From the NCBI GenBank assembly GCA_011772865.1, contig WVYQ01000009.1, forward strand, positions 216,674 through 260,482: a stretch of 43,809 nucleotides of DNA. Direction: 5' to 3'. The position numbers and the translations under genes are program-made. Source of the stretch: Woeseiaceae bacterium. GTDB lineage: Bacteria; Pseudomonadota; Gammaproteobacteria; Steroidobacterales; Woeseiaceae. Below the pieces are notes generated by a model. It saw nothing but the letters and a program-made list of their open reading frames with translations, searched no databases and was not told the DNA's origin. Positions 19,314 to 27,118 of the stretch are shown here, in pieces (the stretch's first letter is position 1; each line of letters starts with the position of its first letter).

Positions 19314-20594
19314 TCAGGTTGATTCCCGGGCGATAGTACGACAGCCGAGCAGGTTGTCGCTGTGCAGTGCGTCCGGTTTGGCGCCAGTCAGGTTCTCGGT
19401 GATTTCGGTTAACACCCCGACGTCGACGGCCTTATCGAATTGCCACAATGCGCTTGCAAGGTCGTCGATACTGGCGCCACCTTCGGTGCGTTCGGCGATC
19501 TCAACATCAAGGGCATCAAAGATCCCCACCGCGAGCGCGGTCGTCGCCCCAGTCGATACAGCGGCACACAGGTGATCGGCTTCCTCGGCCCAGACCGCAA
19601 GGTCTGCGACGGCATCGGCATAGCGCTCGGGGGTGATCGTCCCACTGCGCCGAAGCAGCTGCAGACTGTAGTATTCGGCCATTCCTTCGACGATCCAGTC
19701 GTGGTCGTCGGCTGCCTTGAAGCCAAGCGACATGTGCATGATCTCGTGCAAGAGGGTGCTGGTCGCGTTTTCGCTGATCAACGGCCGCTCTGCATGTACG
19801 AACATTGACTGCGGTGCGGAAAGACCGCCGCGCCACATCGGGTAACCCGCGCTGACGATGGTCAGCCTCGGCGGTAGCTCCGGCAGGATTCTCGCCAGCT
19901 CCGGTAACGTCCAGTTCAGCAGGGCGATCGTCTCCAGGCGCCGGATCGAATGCCCGACCGGCCCCGCGACGGCCACGCGCACCCCGGCAATCCGCTCGCG
20001 TCGGACGCCGAGGTCACCGATGACGATCCATCCCGACGGCTGATCGAAGCGCCGCTCCGGGTTGTCGATTCGAATCCGGCCGTTGTCGTCGTAATACTCG
20101 GTGACAGCGGACCAGGTGGCAGGCAGTCGAAAGCTCAGCCACGTTTCGCTACCCGCGCCTTTCGCGGTGCGGCTTGCCGCCCGCGGGATAATGTCTTCCG
20201 CCCGGAAGAGACCGAAATCCGGGCCAAGCCAGGCGTCGTAGCCGTCGCCGTTACGTCTGTGCGCAACCGCGACTTCCCAGCTCATCGCTCCACCCGTTTC
20301 AGACGGTTGCCAGGTCGCACCCGTGCTGTCGATACTCAGTTCGCCGTCGGCCCTGATATTCCTCATATGAGGGCCAGGCTTGAACGACAATTCGCGGAGC
20401 AGGAAGCGCGACTGCGCGACTCTCATCGTGACCCGGACCGTAGCGTCAGCACTGTCGGGAACGACCTGGTAATCGACGCGGTACGTCGACGGATCGACAG
20501 GCGCGAGTGGATCCGACACCTGCGTGCCGCAACCGCTGCCAAGCACAGCGCACAGAGCGAGTGCGCAAAAATTGAAACCTGGGATCCAGTTCAT
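19314..20594 (-). CDS. Gluzincin-like metallopeptidase lipoprotein
   Basis: From the ATG at 20594 the product has 426 residues. Residues 1-22 are a lipoprotein signal (AVLGSGC lipobox, Cys22). The N-terminal half is beta-rich, as in M1/M61 peptidases, and the active site is HEIMH (His283, Glu284, His287) followed by EGMAEYYS (Glu303), a zinc-ligand spacing of 15 residues where classical M1 enzymes have 18. It is probably an envelope metalloprotease or a degenerate relative; substrate unknown. It is divergent from the NlpC/P60 lipoprotein, with only 34 bp between the two starts. Confidence 0.82.
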   Translation of the reverse strand: MNWIPGFNFCALALCAVLGSGCGTQVSDPLAPVDPSTYRVDYQVVPDSADATVRVTMRVAQSRFLLRELSFKPGPHMRNIRADGELSIDSTGATWQPSETGGAMSWEVAVAHRRNGDGYDAWLGPDFGLFRAEDIIPRAASRTAKGAGSETWLSFRLPATWSAVTEYYDDNGRIRIDNPERRFDQPSGWIVIGDLGVRRERIAGVRVAVAGPVGHSIRRLETIALLNWTLPELARILPELPPRLTIVSAGYPMWRGGLSAPQSMFVHAERPLISENATSTLLHEIMHMSLGFKAADDHDWIVEGMAEYYSLQLLRRSGTITPERYADAVADLAVWAEEADHLCAAVSTGATTALAVGIFDALDVEIAERTEGGASIDDLASALWQFDKAVDVGVLTEITENLTGAKPDALHSDNLLGCRTIAREST

Positions 20595-20616
20595 AGGGTT
20601 CGGGGCGCCGGATACG

Positions 20617-20622
20617 TATTCT
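20617..20622 (+). promoter_or_regulatory. -10 hexamer, predicted leaderless start for the NlpC/P60 gene
   Basis: TATTCT matches four of six -10 positions and ends six bases before the ATG at 20629. No Shine-Dalgarno sequence and no good -35 are seen, so support is moderate. Confidence 0.35.
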
Positions 20623-20628
20623 GGGCCA

Positions 20629-21096
20629 ATGATATCCCAGGCAGCACAGTTAGTTGGACGGTTCCTGCTCCTGATTATGGCCGTGGGCGTGACGGGCTGT
20701 TCATCTTCCCCGACCGTGGGCAACCACGACCGTGTGGGCGAGCAGGCGGCGTCGGTCGCGCTACAGCAGGTGGGTACTCCGTATCGCTATGGTGGGCGTT
20801 CGCCGACGGGGTTCGACTGCAGTGGACTTGTGCACTACGCATACGCATCTGCCGGGCTGAGTATTCCGAGGACGACGGCCGGGCAATGGGCCCAACTGAC
20901 GCCGGTCTCGGATCGCGATATGCGCACGGGCGACCTGCTGTTCTTCAATATTGATGGGAAGATGTCGCACGTTGGGCTGTACATCGGCAACGGGCGCTTC
21001 GTACACGCCCCATCGAGCGGCAAGCGCGTAACTGTCGAAAGACTCGACACGCGTTACTACAGCAAGGCATTCATCAGGGCAGGGCGCCCACAGTAG
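20629..21096 (+). CDS. NlpC/P60 family lipoprotein (peptidoglycan endopeptidase)
   Basis: The 155-residue protein has a lipoprotein signal (MAVGVTGC, Cys24) and one NlpC/P60 domain. The catalytic residues are Cys64 (GFDCSGLV), His114 (MSHVGLYIG) and His126 (FVHAPSSG), so it should cleave peptide bonds in peptidoglycan stems from the outer membrane, like Spr/MepS. The ATG at 20629 is chosen because the lipobox then lies 24 residues in; the open frame extends upstream only through the opposite gene. Lipid anchoring and the neighbour metallopeptidase suggest joint envelope work, which is inference. Confidence 0.92.
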   Translation: MISQAAQLVGRFLLLIMAVGVTGCSSSPTVGNHDRVGEQAASVALQQVGTPYRYGGRSPTGFDCSGLVHYAYASAGLSIPRTTAGQWAQLTPVSDRDMRTGDLLFFNIDGKMSHVGLYIGNGRFVHAPSSGKRVTVERLDTRYYSKAFIRAGRPQ

Positions 21097-21103
21097 ATTT
21101 GGG

Positions 21104-21781
21104 TCAGGCAGGCTCTTCCTGGACGATGAAGTTGTGCAGGTGGTCAGCCAGCGTCTTGCAAGCTTTCGACTGGGTGCGCGCGATAAACGGCAGCGGTATG
21201 ACCAGTGCCGGCATGAACGACGTGCCGCTGACATCGGTTGATACGGTCCCGGCCGACTCCAGCCCCTGCAAGTCCCAGACTGACGCATCGTAATCTGCAT
21301 CGTTTTGCCACCAGGCAAATCCGAAGCAGCCACCGCCGCCCGGGCCTGCGGCACAGGACAGGCTGCCGCCGCCCGCAACCCGGTCCGTATCGCCATCGAG
21401 CCAGATGATGTAACGCACGCCCTGCTCGGCGATTCTTTCAGCCACACCCGGGCGGTCCATCAGCTTGGCGAGGTTCTTGGTTTCTGCCGGTGCCGTGCGG
21501 GGCTCGAACCAGGGAAACAGCGAGTCGACGAACTCCTGGTGAGGGATCACGTTAAGACCACTGCGGCCCCTTGCAAGATTGTCCTCGATGCAACGAATGT
21601 ACTTTGCCTCGGTCTCGTTGCCGAGATGGTAGCTCTTCGCCATGATGACAACCGATTCGTTGTCGCCAATACCGGTTTCGCTGGTGCGCGCGTCGATCAC
21701 CGTCGACGTGATGCAGCCACTGGCCAGCGTGGCAGCCACCAGCACTGCGGGTATTTTTGCCGTATTGAAAAGCTTACTCAT
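21104..21781 (-). CDS. Lipoprotein of unknown function
   Basis: The 225-residue protein has a lipoprotein signal (VAATLASGC, Cys23). The mature part opens with a beta-strand and helix (ESVVIMAKSYH, then KYIRCIEDNLARG) reminiscent of the N-terminal folds of TolB-like lipoproteins, and carries a Gly-rich hinge with two cysteines (SCAAGPGGGGCFGF). It ends with a helical ACKTLADHLHNFI. No family can be named. Its start overlaps the end of the upstream lipoprotein gene by eight bases, so the two are co-translated and likely act together. Confidence 0.75.
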   Translation of the reverse strand: MSKLFNTAKIPAVLVAATLASGCITSTVIDARTSETGIGDNESVVIMAKSYHLGNETEAKYIRCIEDNLARGRSGLNVIPHQEFVDSLFPWFEPRTAPAETKNLAKLMDRPGVAERIAEQGVRYIIWLDGDTDRVAGGGSLSCAAGPGGGGCFGFAWWQNDADYDASVWDLQGLESAGTVSTDVSGTSFMPALVIPLPFIARTQSKACKTLADHLHNFIVQEEPA

Positions 21782-22454
21782 CGGACTGTCCTTCGAGGGC
21801 GGTTGCTTGCGCCTCGGGTCTGTCAGTAGGTTGTGTCGGTACTATCGGCGCACTCGGTGCGGAGCCGCCCCCGGCAAGGGCGCTGATGCGCGTGACATTA
21901 TCGAACTTCATGATCATCAAGGCGGCCGCGTCCCGCATCGCTAGGATTGCCGCCCGCTGCAGTGCCGCCGAGCCACCGAGGGTCGTTGTCTGGCTTTTGC
22001 CATATGCCGCCACCGGCCAGTTCGACGTGAGGTCTCCCTCGGCATCATAGACCTTGAGCCGGTAGCGAATCCAGACGGCAAAAGCCTCGGTGTTGCTCTG
22101 CTCCGGAGTCGAAAACTCGAACGCATCGATGCTCGGCTCGATCACCGCGTCGAGGGCCATTAACTGCGGATCGTCTTCCGGACCGAGCTTGATGACCGTC
22201 GAAAACATATAGGCGAACAGTTGTTCGAACAGCGCGGCATTTGAGCGTCCGAGGTCGATCGACCATTCCTTTTGACCATAGATACTCTCTTCGTGCACGA
22301 AGTGCTCGAAGTTCGCCGGCATACGCACGCCGACCGTCATTTCGATCTGCTCGAGCAGCGGCGTCGGGATCGTCGGCGCCGCCATTTTTACGCTGGCCCC
22401 ACAGCCCGTCAGCAAGCCCGCGAGGAGCAGTCCCAGTAGCGCTGTGCGTTTCAT
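21774..22454 (-). CDS. Lipoprotein of unknown function
   Basis: From the ATG at 22454 the product has 226 residues with a clear lipoprotein signal (LLLAGLLTGC, Cys18). The mature protein has alternating strands and helices (VGVRMPANFEHFVHEES; LFEQLFAYMF; AFAVWIRYRLKVYD; AAILAMRDAAALMIMKF), a pattern shared by several auxiliary lipoproteins that assist outer-membrane complexes, and a Pro/Ala/Gln-rich tail. The family is not recognised. The earlier ATG at 22496 would add 14 residues before the signal peptide and is less likely. It overlaps the next lipoprotein gene by eight bases. Confidence 0.75.
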   Translation of the reverse strand: MKRTALLGLLLAGLLTGCGASVKMAAPTIPTPLLEQIEMTVGVRMPANFEHFVHEESIYGQKEWSIDLGRSNAALFEQLFAYMFSTVIKLGPEDDPQLMALDAVIEPSIDAFEFSTPEQSNTEAFAVWIRYRLKVYDAEGDLTSNWPVAAYGKSQTTTLGGSAALQRAAILAMRDAAALMIMKFDNVTRISALAGGGSAPSAPIVPTQPTDRPEAQATALEGQSDE

Positions 22455-22650
22455 TCCATACAATTTGACGCCTTCGGCATCAATATTCGGTTGCAAGCCC
22501 CTATATCAGAGCAGTGTCAGGCGCTAGAGTTCCACCGCCAGACACCAAAAAGTCAACAACCCCACTGTAGTGTGGCGGGCAGTGAGAATCAATGCACGAG
22601 CCTCTCGGCACGCAACTACTCGTTTCCCGCCGGCGTCGGTTGCCGTTGCC

Positions 22651-23649
22651 TCAGAAAGCACGCCACTCGATTGGTGTTTCCTGCATCAGGGCAACCTGCT
22701 CGCGCAGCGCCAGCACGTGATCCTCCCAGTAACGGTGGGAGTCGAACCACGGAAACGCGACATGGAATGCCGGATCTTCCCAACGGCGCGCTATCCATGC
22801 GGCGTAGTGCATGATACGGAGGCTTCTGAGGGCCTCGATCAGGTTGAGCTCGCGCGCATCGAAGTGCCGAAACTCGCTGTAGCCGGAGAGCAAGGCATCG
22901 AGTTGCGGTACCTGTTCCTCGCGGTCGCCGGACAGGAACATCCACAGGTCCTGCACGGCCGGTCCTCGGCGAGTGTCGTCGAGATCGACGATGTGCAGCT
23001 TCTCTCCCTGCACGAGGACATTGCCCGGGTGAAAGTCGGCATGAATTCGCAGTTCGTGGTGCGAGCCGGCGCGCTGGTAACAGGTGTGTACTCCTTCGAG
23101 AACGAGTTCGGCCACACTCTCGTAGGCTGGCCGCAGCTCGGACGGAATGAATGCATGCTGTAACAGGAATTCGACGGAATTCTCGCCGTAGGTCTTGATC
23201 TCGATCGCCGGCCGGTAGTCGAATGCCCGGGTCTCGCCGACACCGTGAATCCGGGCTACGAGCCGCCCGAGCTGCTCGAGCAGTTGATAGTTGTCGAGAT
23301 CGGGCGCGCGGCCGCCGTGGCATGGGTAAACGGCGAATCGGAACGGCCCCGAGTGATGCAGGGTGCGCCCGCCGAAAAACAGCGGTGCAACGACCGGTAT
23401 CTCGGCATCGGCCAGTTCGAGGTTGAACGAGTGCTCCTCGAGAATCGCATCATCGGACCAACGGCCCGGCCGGTAAAACTTGGCGACGACCGGCCGGTCG
23501 TCTTCGATGCCGACCTGGTACACGCGATTTTCGTAGCTGTTCAGGGCCAGGAAGCGACCGTCACAGCGCAGTGACAGATCGCCGAGTGCCTCGAGGATAT
23601 GTTCGGGTTCGAGGCTGGCGTAGGCGAGTGCGGCGGAATCGGACGTCAC
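22651..23649 (-). CDS. srkA: Stress response kinase A
   Basis: SrkA (YihE) is an APH-fold Ser/Thr protein kinase that protects against envelope-stress and MazEF-type death. The 332-residue protein shows Lys57 (VVAKFYRPGRW), the catalytic loop HADFHPGNV with Asp205 and Asn210, and the metal-binding DLDD at 222-225. The start is GTG at 23649. It lies six bases after the GNAT gene, so the two form an operon. Its kinase activity could in principle supply phosphothreonine, but a link to the FHA protein is only a guess. Confidence 0.93.
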   Translation of the reverse strand: MTSDSAALAYASLEPEHILEALGDLSLRCDGRFLALNSYENRVYQVGIEDDRPVVAKFYRPGRWSDDAILEEHSFNLELADAEIPVVAPLFFGGRTLHHSGPFRFAVYPCHGGRAPDLDNYQLLEQLGRLVARIHGVGETRAFDYRPAIEIKTYGENSVEFLLQHAFIPSELRPAYESVAELVLEGVHTCYQRAGSHHELRIHADFHPGNVLVQGEKLHIVDLDDTRRGPAVQDLWMFLSGDREEQVPQLDALLSGYSEFRHFDARELNLIEALRSLRIMHYAAWIARRWEDPAFHVAFPWFDSHRYWEDHVLALREQVALMQETPIEWRAF

Positions 23650-23655
23650 GGGCGG

Positions 23656-24153
23656 CTACAGGCTCCTGAGCAGCAAGGCCACTTCCTTCTCGCCGTCCTC
23701 CGACTCGAGCGAGCCAACCTGCTCGAAGCCGAGCCGGCGATGGAAGTGCATGGAAGACGCGTTGGAAGGCCGCACGTTGACTTCGCAAGTCATGATGTCC
23801 ACGGAATCAGGCATCGCCGCGGCGAAATCGTCGTACAGGCGTGATGCAAGACCCATACGCCTGGCAAACGGTGCGACCGCGACGCGATCGACATAGGCGA
23901 AGTCCTCGTAATGCTCACAGAACCAGAGGTAATTCGGGCTCGTGTAGCCCGTACCGGGACGAAAGCCGACGAGGTAGGCGGCCAGTTCGCCGCCCGAGGT
24001 GGCCACGCGAAAATACGACGCATTGGCCGCGTACCAGCGCATTTTCGCGGCATCGACGCTGCCCACGTGGGGGACCTCCGACTGATTCAGACTAAGAACT
24101 GGGTCAATGTCAGAATCCCGAACATCGCGGATAATGATCGCAGTTGGGTCCAT
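23656..24153 (-). CDS. GNAT-family N-acetyltransferase
   Basis: The 165-residue protein has the GNAT fold: the acetyl-CoA loop motif VAVAPFARRMGLASRLYDDF in the middle and the C-terminal NASSMHFHRRLGFEQVG segment. The N-terminus IIIRDVRDSDIDPVLSLNQSE is typical. The substrate cannot be inferred. I use the ATG at 24153, since upstream in-frame codons run into the promoter region. There is no Shine-Dalgarno; a promoter at 24160-24188 would start the mRNA at the ATG. Confidence 0.88.
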   Translation of the reverse strand: MDPTAIIIRDVRDSDIDPVLSLNQSEVPHVGSVDAAKMRWYAANASYFRVATSGGELAAYLVGFRPGTGYTSPNYLWFCEHYEDFAYVDRVAVAPFARRMGLASRLYDDFAAAMPDSVDIMTCEVNVRPSNASSMHFHRRLGFEQVGSLESEDGEKEVALLLRSL

Positions 24154-24159
24154 CGGCGC

Positions 24160-24188
24160 AGTGTAAGTTTGTGTTGTCGTGGGGGCAA
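24160..24188 (-). promoter_or_regulatory. Sigma-70-type promoter, predicted leaderless start for the GNAT gene
   Basis: On the minus strand TTGCCC (-35), a 17-bp spacer and TACACT (-10, 24165-24160) are followed by six bases and the ATG at 24153. Four of six positions match consensus in each hexamer, and the spacer is ideal. The start point would coincide with the ATG. Confidence 0.55.
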
Positions 24189-24192
24189 AGCG

Positions 24193-24198
24193 TATACT
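24193..24198 (+). promoter_or_regulatory. Candidate -10 element for the large lipoprotein gene
   Basis: TATACT matches five of six -10 positions. A weak -35 (TTGTGT) lies 18 bp upstream. Transcription from here would give a leader of about 130 nt before the ATG at 24334. The element is divergent from the GNAT promoter and partly overlaps its upstream region. Confidence 0.4.
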
Positions 24199-24333
24199 GC
24201 GCATATGACGGCAATCGACCTGGTCGATTAATAACAAGCAGACCGTCGTTTCTCGCTACTTTGCTCGCCTGATTTGGAAACCGGAGCTCCGTGTTGGGGC
24301 TTTGTGATTTTGTATGCAAGTAAGGAAGCACTC

Positions 24334-26082
24334 ATGATCAAATCCATTAACACCAAAGTCTTTTCCGTGCTGGTTCTCAGTGCCTTTGTGCTCGCTGGCT
24401 GCGGGAAGGATGACGAACCAGCCCCGTCGGCGGAACTCGGCAAGGGCGGTGAGCTCCTCCGCTATATCCCGGCGGATACGCCGTATGCTTTTGCGAGCCT
24501 GACGCCGTTGCCGGATGACGTTCTGGACGCGCTCGAGCCCAAGCTCGACAAGGTTCTCCTTTCTTACCAGGCCGTTCTGCAGGAAGTGGTTGCGGCCAAG
24601 ATGGCAGAGGCTTCCGAGGACGAGATGAGTGCCGAGGACAAGGAACGCGCAGAGGCGTTCGTTGCCGAACTCAGCACCATCCTGTCGGTGGAAGGCATGC
24701 GCGGTGCCGGAATCGCCCGCGACTCGATGGGCGCCTTCTACGGCAATGGCTTGTTGCCGGTGTTCCGGATCGAGCTGTCCGACAGCGACCTTTTCGAGGG
24801 AACGATTGCGCGGCTCGAGGAGCAGGCCGGTAGCAAGATGGCGGTCGGATCCGCAGGGGGGCAGGGTTATCGCTATTTTGATGCCGACGACGTCAGGATC
24901 GTCATTGCCACGATCGGCAATCATGCGGTCTTGTCACTGGTGCCGACGGCGTTCGACGAGGCGCAGACCGCCCAGGTGCTGGGCCTGACCCAGCCCGAGA
25001 GCAGTCTGGCCGATACGGGCACTATTCAAAAACTGATAGCGGATTACGGACTGACCAATCATGCCGTCGGTTATCTCGACCTGCCGGCCATCGCCGAACG
25101 GTTTGTCGGTGAACCTACCGGCGTCGATGCCGACCTGATGGCGCTGTTCGATCACCACGACCGTGAGTTGTCCGACGTCTGCAAGGCGGAGATTCGTGAA
25201 GTTGCCGGCATCATGCCGCGCATGGTGGCGGGTTATACCGGCATCAGCGTCAATCGTTTCGACTCGAAACTGGTCATGGAATTGCGTGAAGACATCGCGA
25301 GCGGGTTGCAGTTGTTGACGGCTCCTGTGCCAGGCCTCGGTGGTGACTCTGGCGCACTCATGTCATTCGGTCTGAGCCTGAACATCGGAGCCGCACGGGA
25401 ATTCATGGAGGCGCGGTTCGATGCAATGGAAGAAGATCCCTTTGAGTGTGAGCATCTTGCGGATCTGCAAAACGGTGTTGCGAGCGGTCGCCAGGCGCTG
25501 AATCAGCCGGTGCCGCCGATGATCTACGATTTCAAGGGTTTCTTTGCGGTCATCGACGAGATCGAGGGCCTCGACGTTGCAACGCAGACACCGCCGACCT
25601 CCGTCGATGGAACGTTCCTGCTGGCCATGGACAATGCTCAGAACCTCGTCAACATGGGCGCCATGTTTTCCCCGGAACTTGCGGCCCTGAATCTTCAGCC
25701 GGACGGTAACCCGGTTGCGCTGGACTTGCCGCAGATGCAGGCCGCGGGTATGGAGGCGTTTGCCGCATTGACAGATAGCGCCCTCGCGATTTCAGTCGGT
25801 GGCGATGCGGAGACCCAGGTTCAGAGCATGCTCGCCGCCGACCCGTCGGATCCGTCGCCCTTCCTGGGCTTCAGCATGGACGCCGCCAGGTATTACAGTT
25901 TCATGGGTGAGGCGATCGCAGCCGGCGAAACCGGTGGTGACGACGCGCCCACGCCGGAATTGCAGGCGGCATTGAACGAGATGATGCAGTCGGTTGCCGA
26001 ATTGTACGATCGCATGTCCGGTGACATTCTGTTCACGGAGAACGGTATCGAAGTGAACATGACGGAGACTCTGAAGGACTGA
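24334..26082 (+). CDS. Large lipoprotein, possibly DUF3352-like
   Basis: The 582-residue protein has a lipoprotein signal (LSAFVLAGC, Cys23) and an acidic spacer (GKDDEPAPS). The mature N-terminus LLRYIPADTPYAFASLTPLP resembles the opening of DUF3352 proteins, which bear the LPADT-type motif; this assignment is tentative. The protein is acidic, rich in Ala/Asp/Met, and has a repeated alpha/beta pattern, as if two related halves existed. The ATG at 24334 has AAGGA eight bases upstream. Its stop shares one base with the next ATG, so both are translated together. Confidence 0.8.
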   Translation: MIKSINTKVFSVLVLSAFVLAGCGKDDEPAPSAELGKGGELLRYIPADTPYAFASLTPLPDDVLDALEPKLDKVLLSYQAVLQEVVAAKMAEASEDEMSAEDKERAEAFVAELSTILSVEGMRGAGIARDSMGAFYGNGLLPVFRIELSDSDLFEGTIARLEEQAGSKMAVGSAGGQGYRYFDADDVRIVIATIGNHAVLSLVPTAFDEAQTAQVLGLTQPESSLADTGTIQKLIADYGLTNHAVGYLDLPAIAERFVGEPTGVDADLMALFDHHDRELSDVCKAEIREVAGIMPRMVAGYTGISVNRFDSKLVMELREDIASGLQLLTAPVPGLGGDSGALMSFGLSLNIGAAREFMEARFDAMEEDPFECEHLADLQNGVASGRQALNQPVPPMIYDFKGFFAVIDEIEGLDVATQTPPTSVDGTFLLAMDNAQNLVNMGAMFSPELAALNLQPDGNPVALDLPQMQAAGMEAFAALTDSALAISVGGDAETQVQSMLAADPSDPSPFLGFSMDAARYYSFMGEAIAAGETGGDDAPTPELQAALNEMMQSVAELYDRMSGDILFTENGIEVNMTETLKD

Positions 26083-26603
26083 TGACACGTTCAATATTGC
26101 TGGCGTTGATCTTGCCCGCCCTTGCGGCTGTCGCCGACGAGGTCGGGCGAGATATCCATGTCGATATCGGGGAGGTTGTCGAAAGCGGTGAAGTAGTGCC
26201 GGTCGACGGCATCACGTCAGCCGGGCAACCGAACGAGGCTGCCCTCAAGGTATTTGCCGACTCCGGCTATGCGGTCGTGATCGACATGCGCGGCGCGGAC
26301 GAGGATCGCGGCATGGAAGATTTCCAGGGTGCGGTTGAGGCGACCGGGATGGAGTACGTGGCGTTTCCGGTCGTCGGCAAGGAAGCCATCAATTTCGATA
26401 CGGCCAGGCAGCTTGACGAGTTGCTGCGGGGCGTCGATGGCCCGGTGCTGCTGCATTGCGGCAGCGGCAACCGGGTTGGCGCCGTACTCGCACTGCGCGA
26501 GAGTCTTGCCGGGGCAGACGATGAGAGCGCCATCCAGTTCGGCAAGGACGCCGGTTTGACGCGCCTCGAACCGGTGGTGCGGGAAGTACTCAAGGATCAC
26601 TAG
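26082..26603 (+). CDS. Exported phosphatase-like protein (DUF442/PTP fold)
   Basis: The 173-residue protein has a short signal peptide (1-18) and a phosphatase fold with the Cys loop HCGSGNRVG: Cys126 and Arg131 fit the CxxxxxR pattern of tyrosine/dual-specificity phosphatases. The segment VDGITSAGQPNEAALKVFADSGYAVVIDMR is typical of DUF442-like proteins. Because of the signal peptide it should act in the periplasm, and its substrate is unknown. The start overlaps the stop of the large lipoprotein gene (TGATG). Confidence 0.85.
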   Translation: MTRSILLALILPALAAVADEVGRDIHVDIGEVVESGEVVPVDGITSAGQPNEAALKVFADSGYAVVIDMRGADEDRGMEDFQGAVEATGMEYVAFPVVGKEAINFDTARQLDELLRGVDGPVLLHCGSGNRVGAVLALRESLAGADDESAIQFGKDAGLTRLEPVVREVLKDH

Positions 26604-26636
26604 CCAAAAGGCACGAAGCACAGAGCCCCATCGACG

Positions 26637-26660
26637 AAAATGCCGCCCAGCGGGCGGCAT
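26637..26660 (-). terminator. Intrinsic terminator of ssrA
   Basis: A 9-bp GC-rich stem (26640-26648 with 26652-26660) has a 3-nt loop and is followed, reading on the minus strand, by a short T-run. It lies just past the tmRNA 3' end. In the other direction the stem is followed by CTTTGT, so it may also weakly end the plus-strand operon. Confidence 0.75.
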
Positions 26661-26667
26661 CTTTGTC

Positions 26668-27029
26668 TGGTGGAGGTGGTGGGAATCGAACCCACGTCCG
26701 CAAGCCCTCCGCCCCAAGGTCTACATGCTTATTCCGTCTTTGATCTCACCATGAGCTACCCGACGGGCAGGGAAGACTCATGGCCAGCCCAGTAAGGATT
26801 TAACGGATTCAGCCCTGGACATGCCGTCACCGCGGTCCCGTGTCGGTGACCCCTGGGATCCGGACGCACAGGCACGATCCGGGCAGAGGGCGCTAGGCTG
26901 GTTTTTAAGCAGCTAGTGCGTAGTTGTCGTCGTTGGCAACTATTAGGTTTACAGCTGGATTTACGAGGTAATCTGTCCCTCGGCATGCACTCGGAGTTTC
27001 GCGACCCACGTCGAAGCCATATCACCCCC
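26668..27029 (-). ncRNA. ssrA: Transfer-messenger RNA (tmRNA)
   Basis: Both tRNA-like ends are present. The 5' end GGGGGTG pairs with CACCTCC before the ACCA at the 3' end, giving a 7-bp acceptor stem. The T-arm GGACGTGGGTTCGATTCCC is seen near 26686-26703. The tag frame at 26937-26908 reads ANDDNYALAA, ending in TAA at 26907-26905, with GCC as resume codon. It rescues stalled ribosomes with SmpB, whose gene is next to it. The ANDDNYALAA tag is the one found in pseudomonads. Confidence 0.97.
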
Positions 27030-27041
27030 GTGTGTCGGTAC

Positions 27042-27069
27042 AGTGTATGGCCGAACGGCCGAAATACAA
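27042..27069 (-). promoter_or_regulatory. Candidate ssrA promoter
   Basis: On the minus strand TTGTAT (-35, 27069-27064), a 16-bp spacer and TACACT (-10, 27047-27042) precede tmRNA. The predicted start is about 27035, a few bases before the mature 5' end, which is normal because RNase P trims tmRNA. Very AT-rich DNA lies just upstream and could act as an UP element. Confidence 0.55.
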
Positions 27070-27078
27070 GGTACCAAA

Positions 27079-27118
27079 TTCAATAAATTAGTTTAAGTAT
27101 ATTTACTAACTTATTGAA
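27079..27118. repeat. AT-rich 14-bp inverted repeat between ssrA promoter and smpB
   Basis: The arms 27079-27092 and 27105-27118 pair at 13 of 14 positions around a 12-nt loop. The stretch is much more AT-rich than its surroundings. It sits immediately upstream of the ssrA -35 and right after the smpB stop, so it could serve as UP element, regulator site or weak terminator. Confidence 0.5.

Noticed and set aside
26756-27025. Minus-strand frame inside tmRNA
   Set aside because: The region is the structured tmRNA; the only translated part is the ANDDNYALAA tag.
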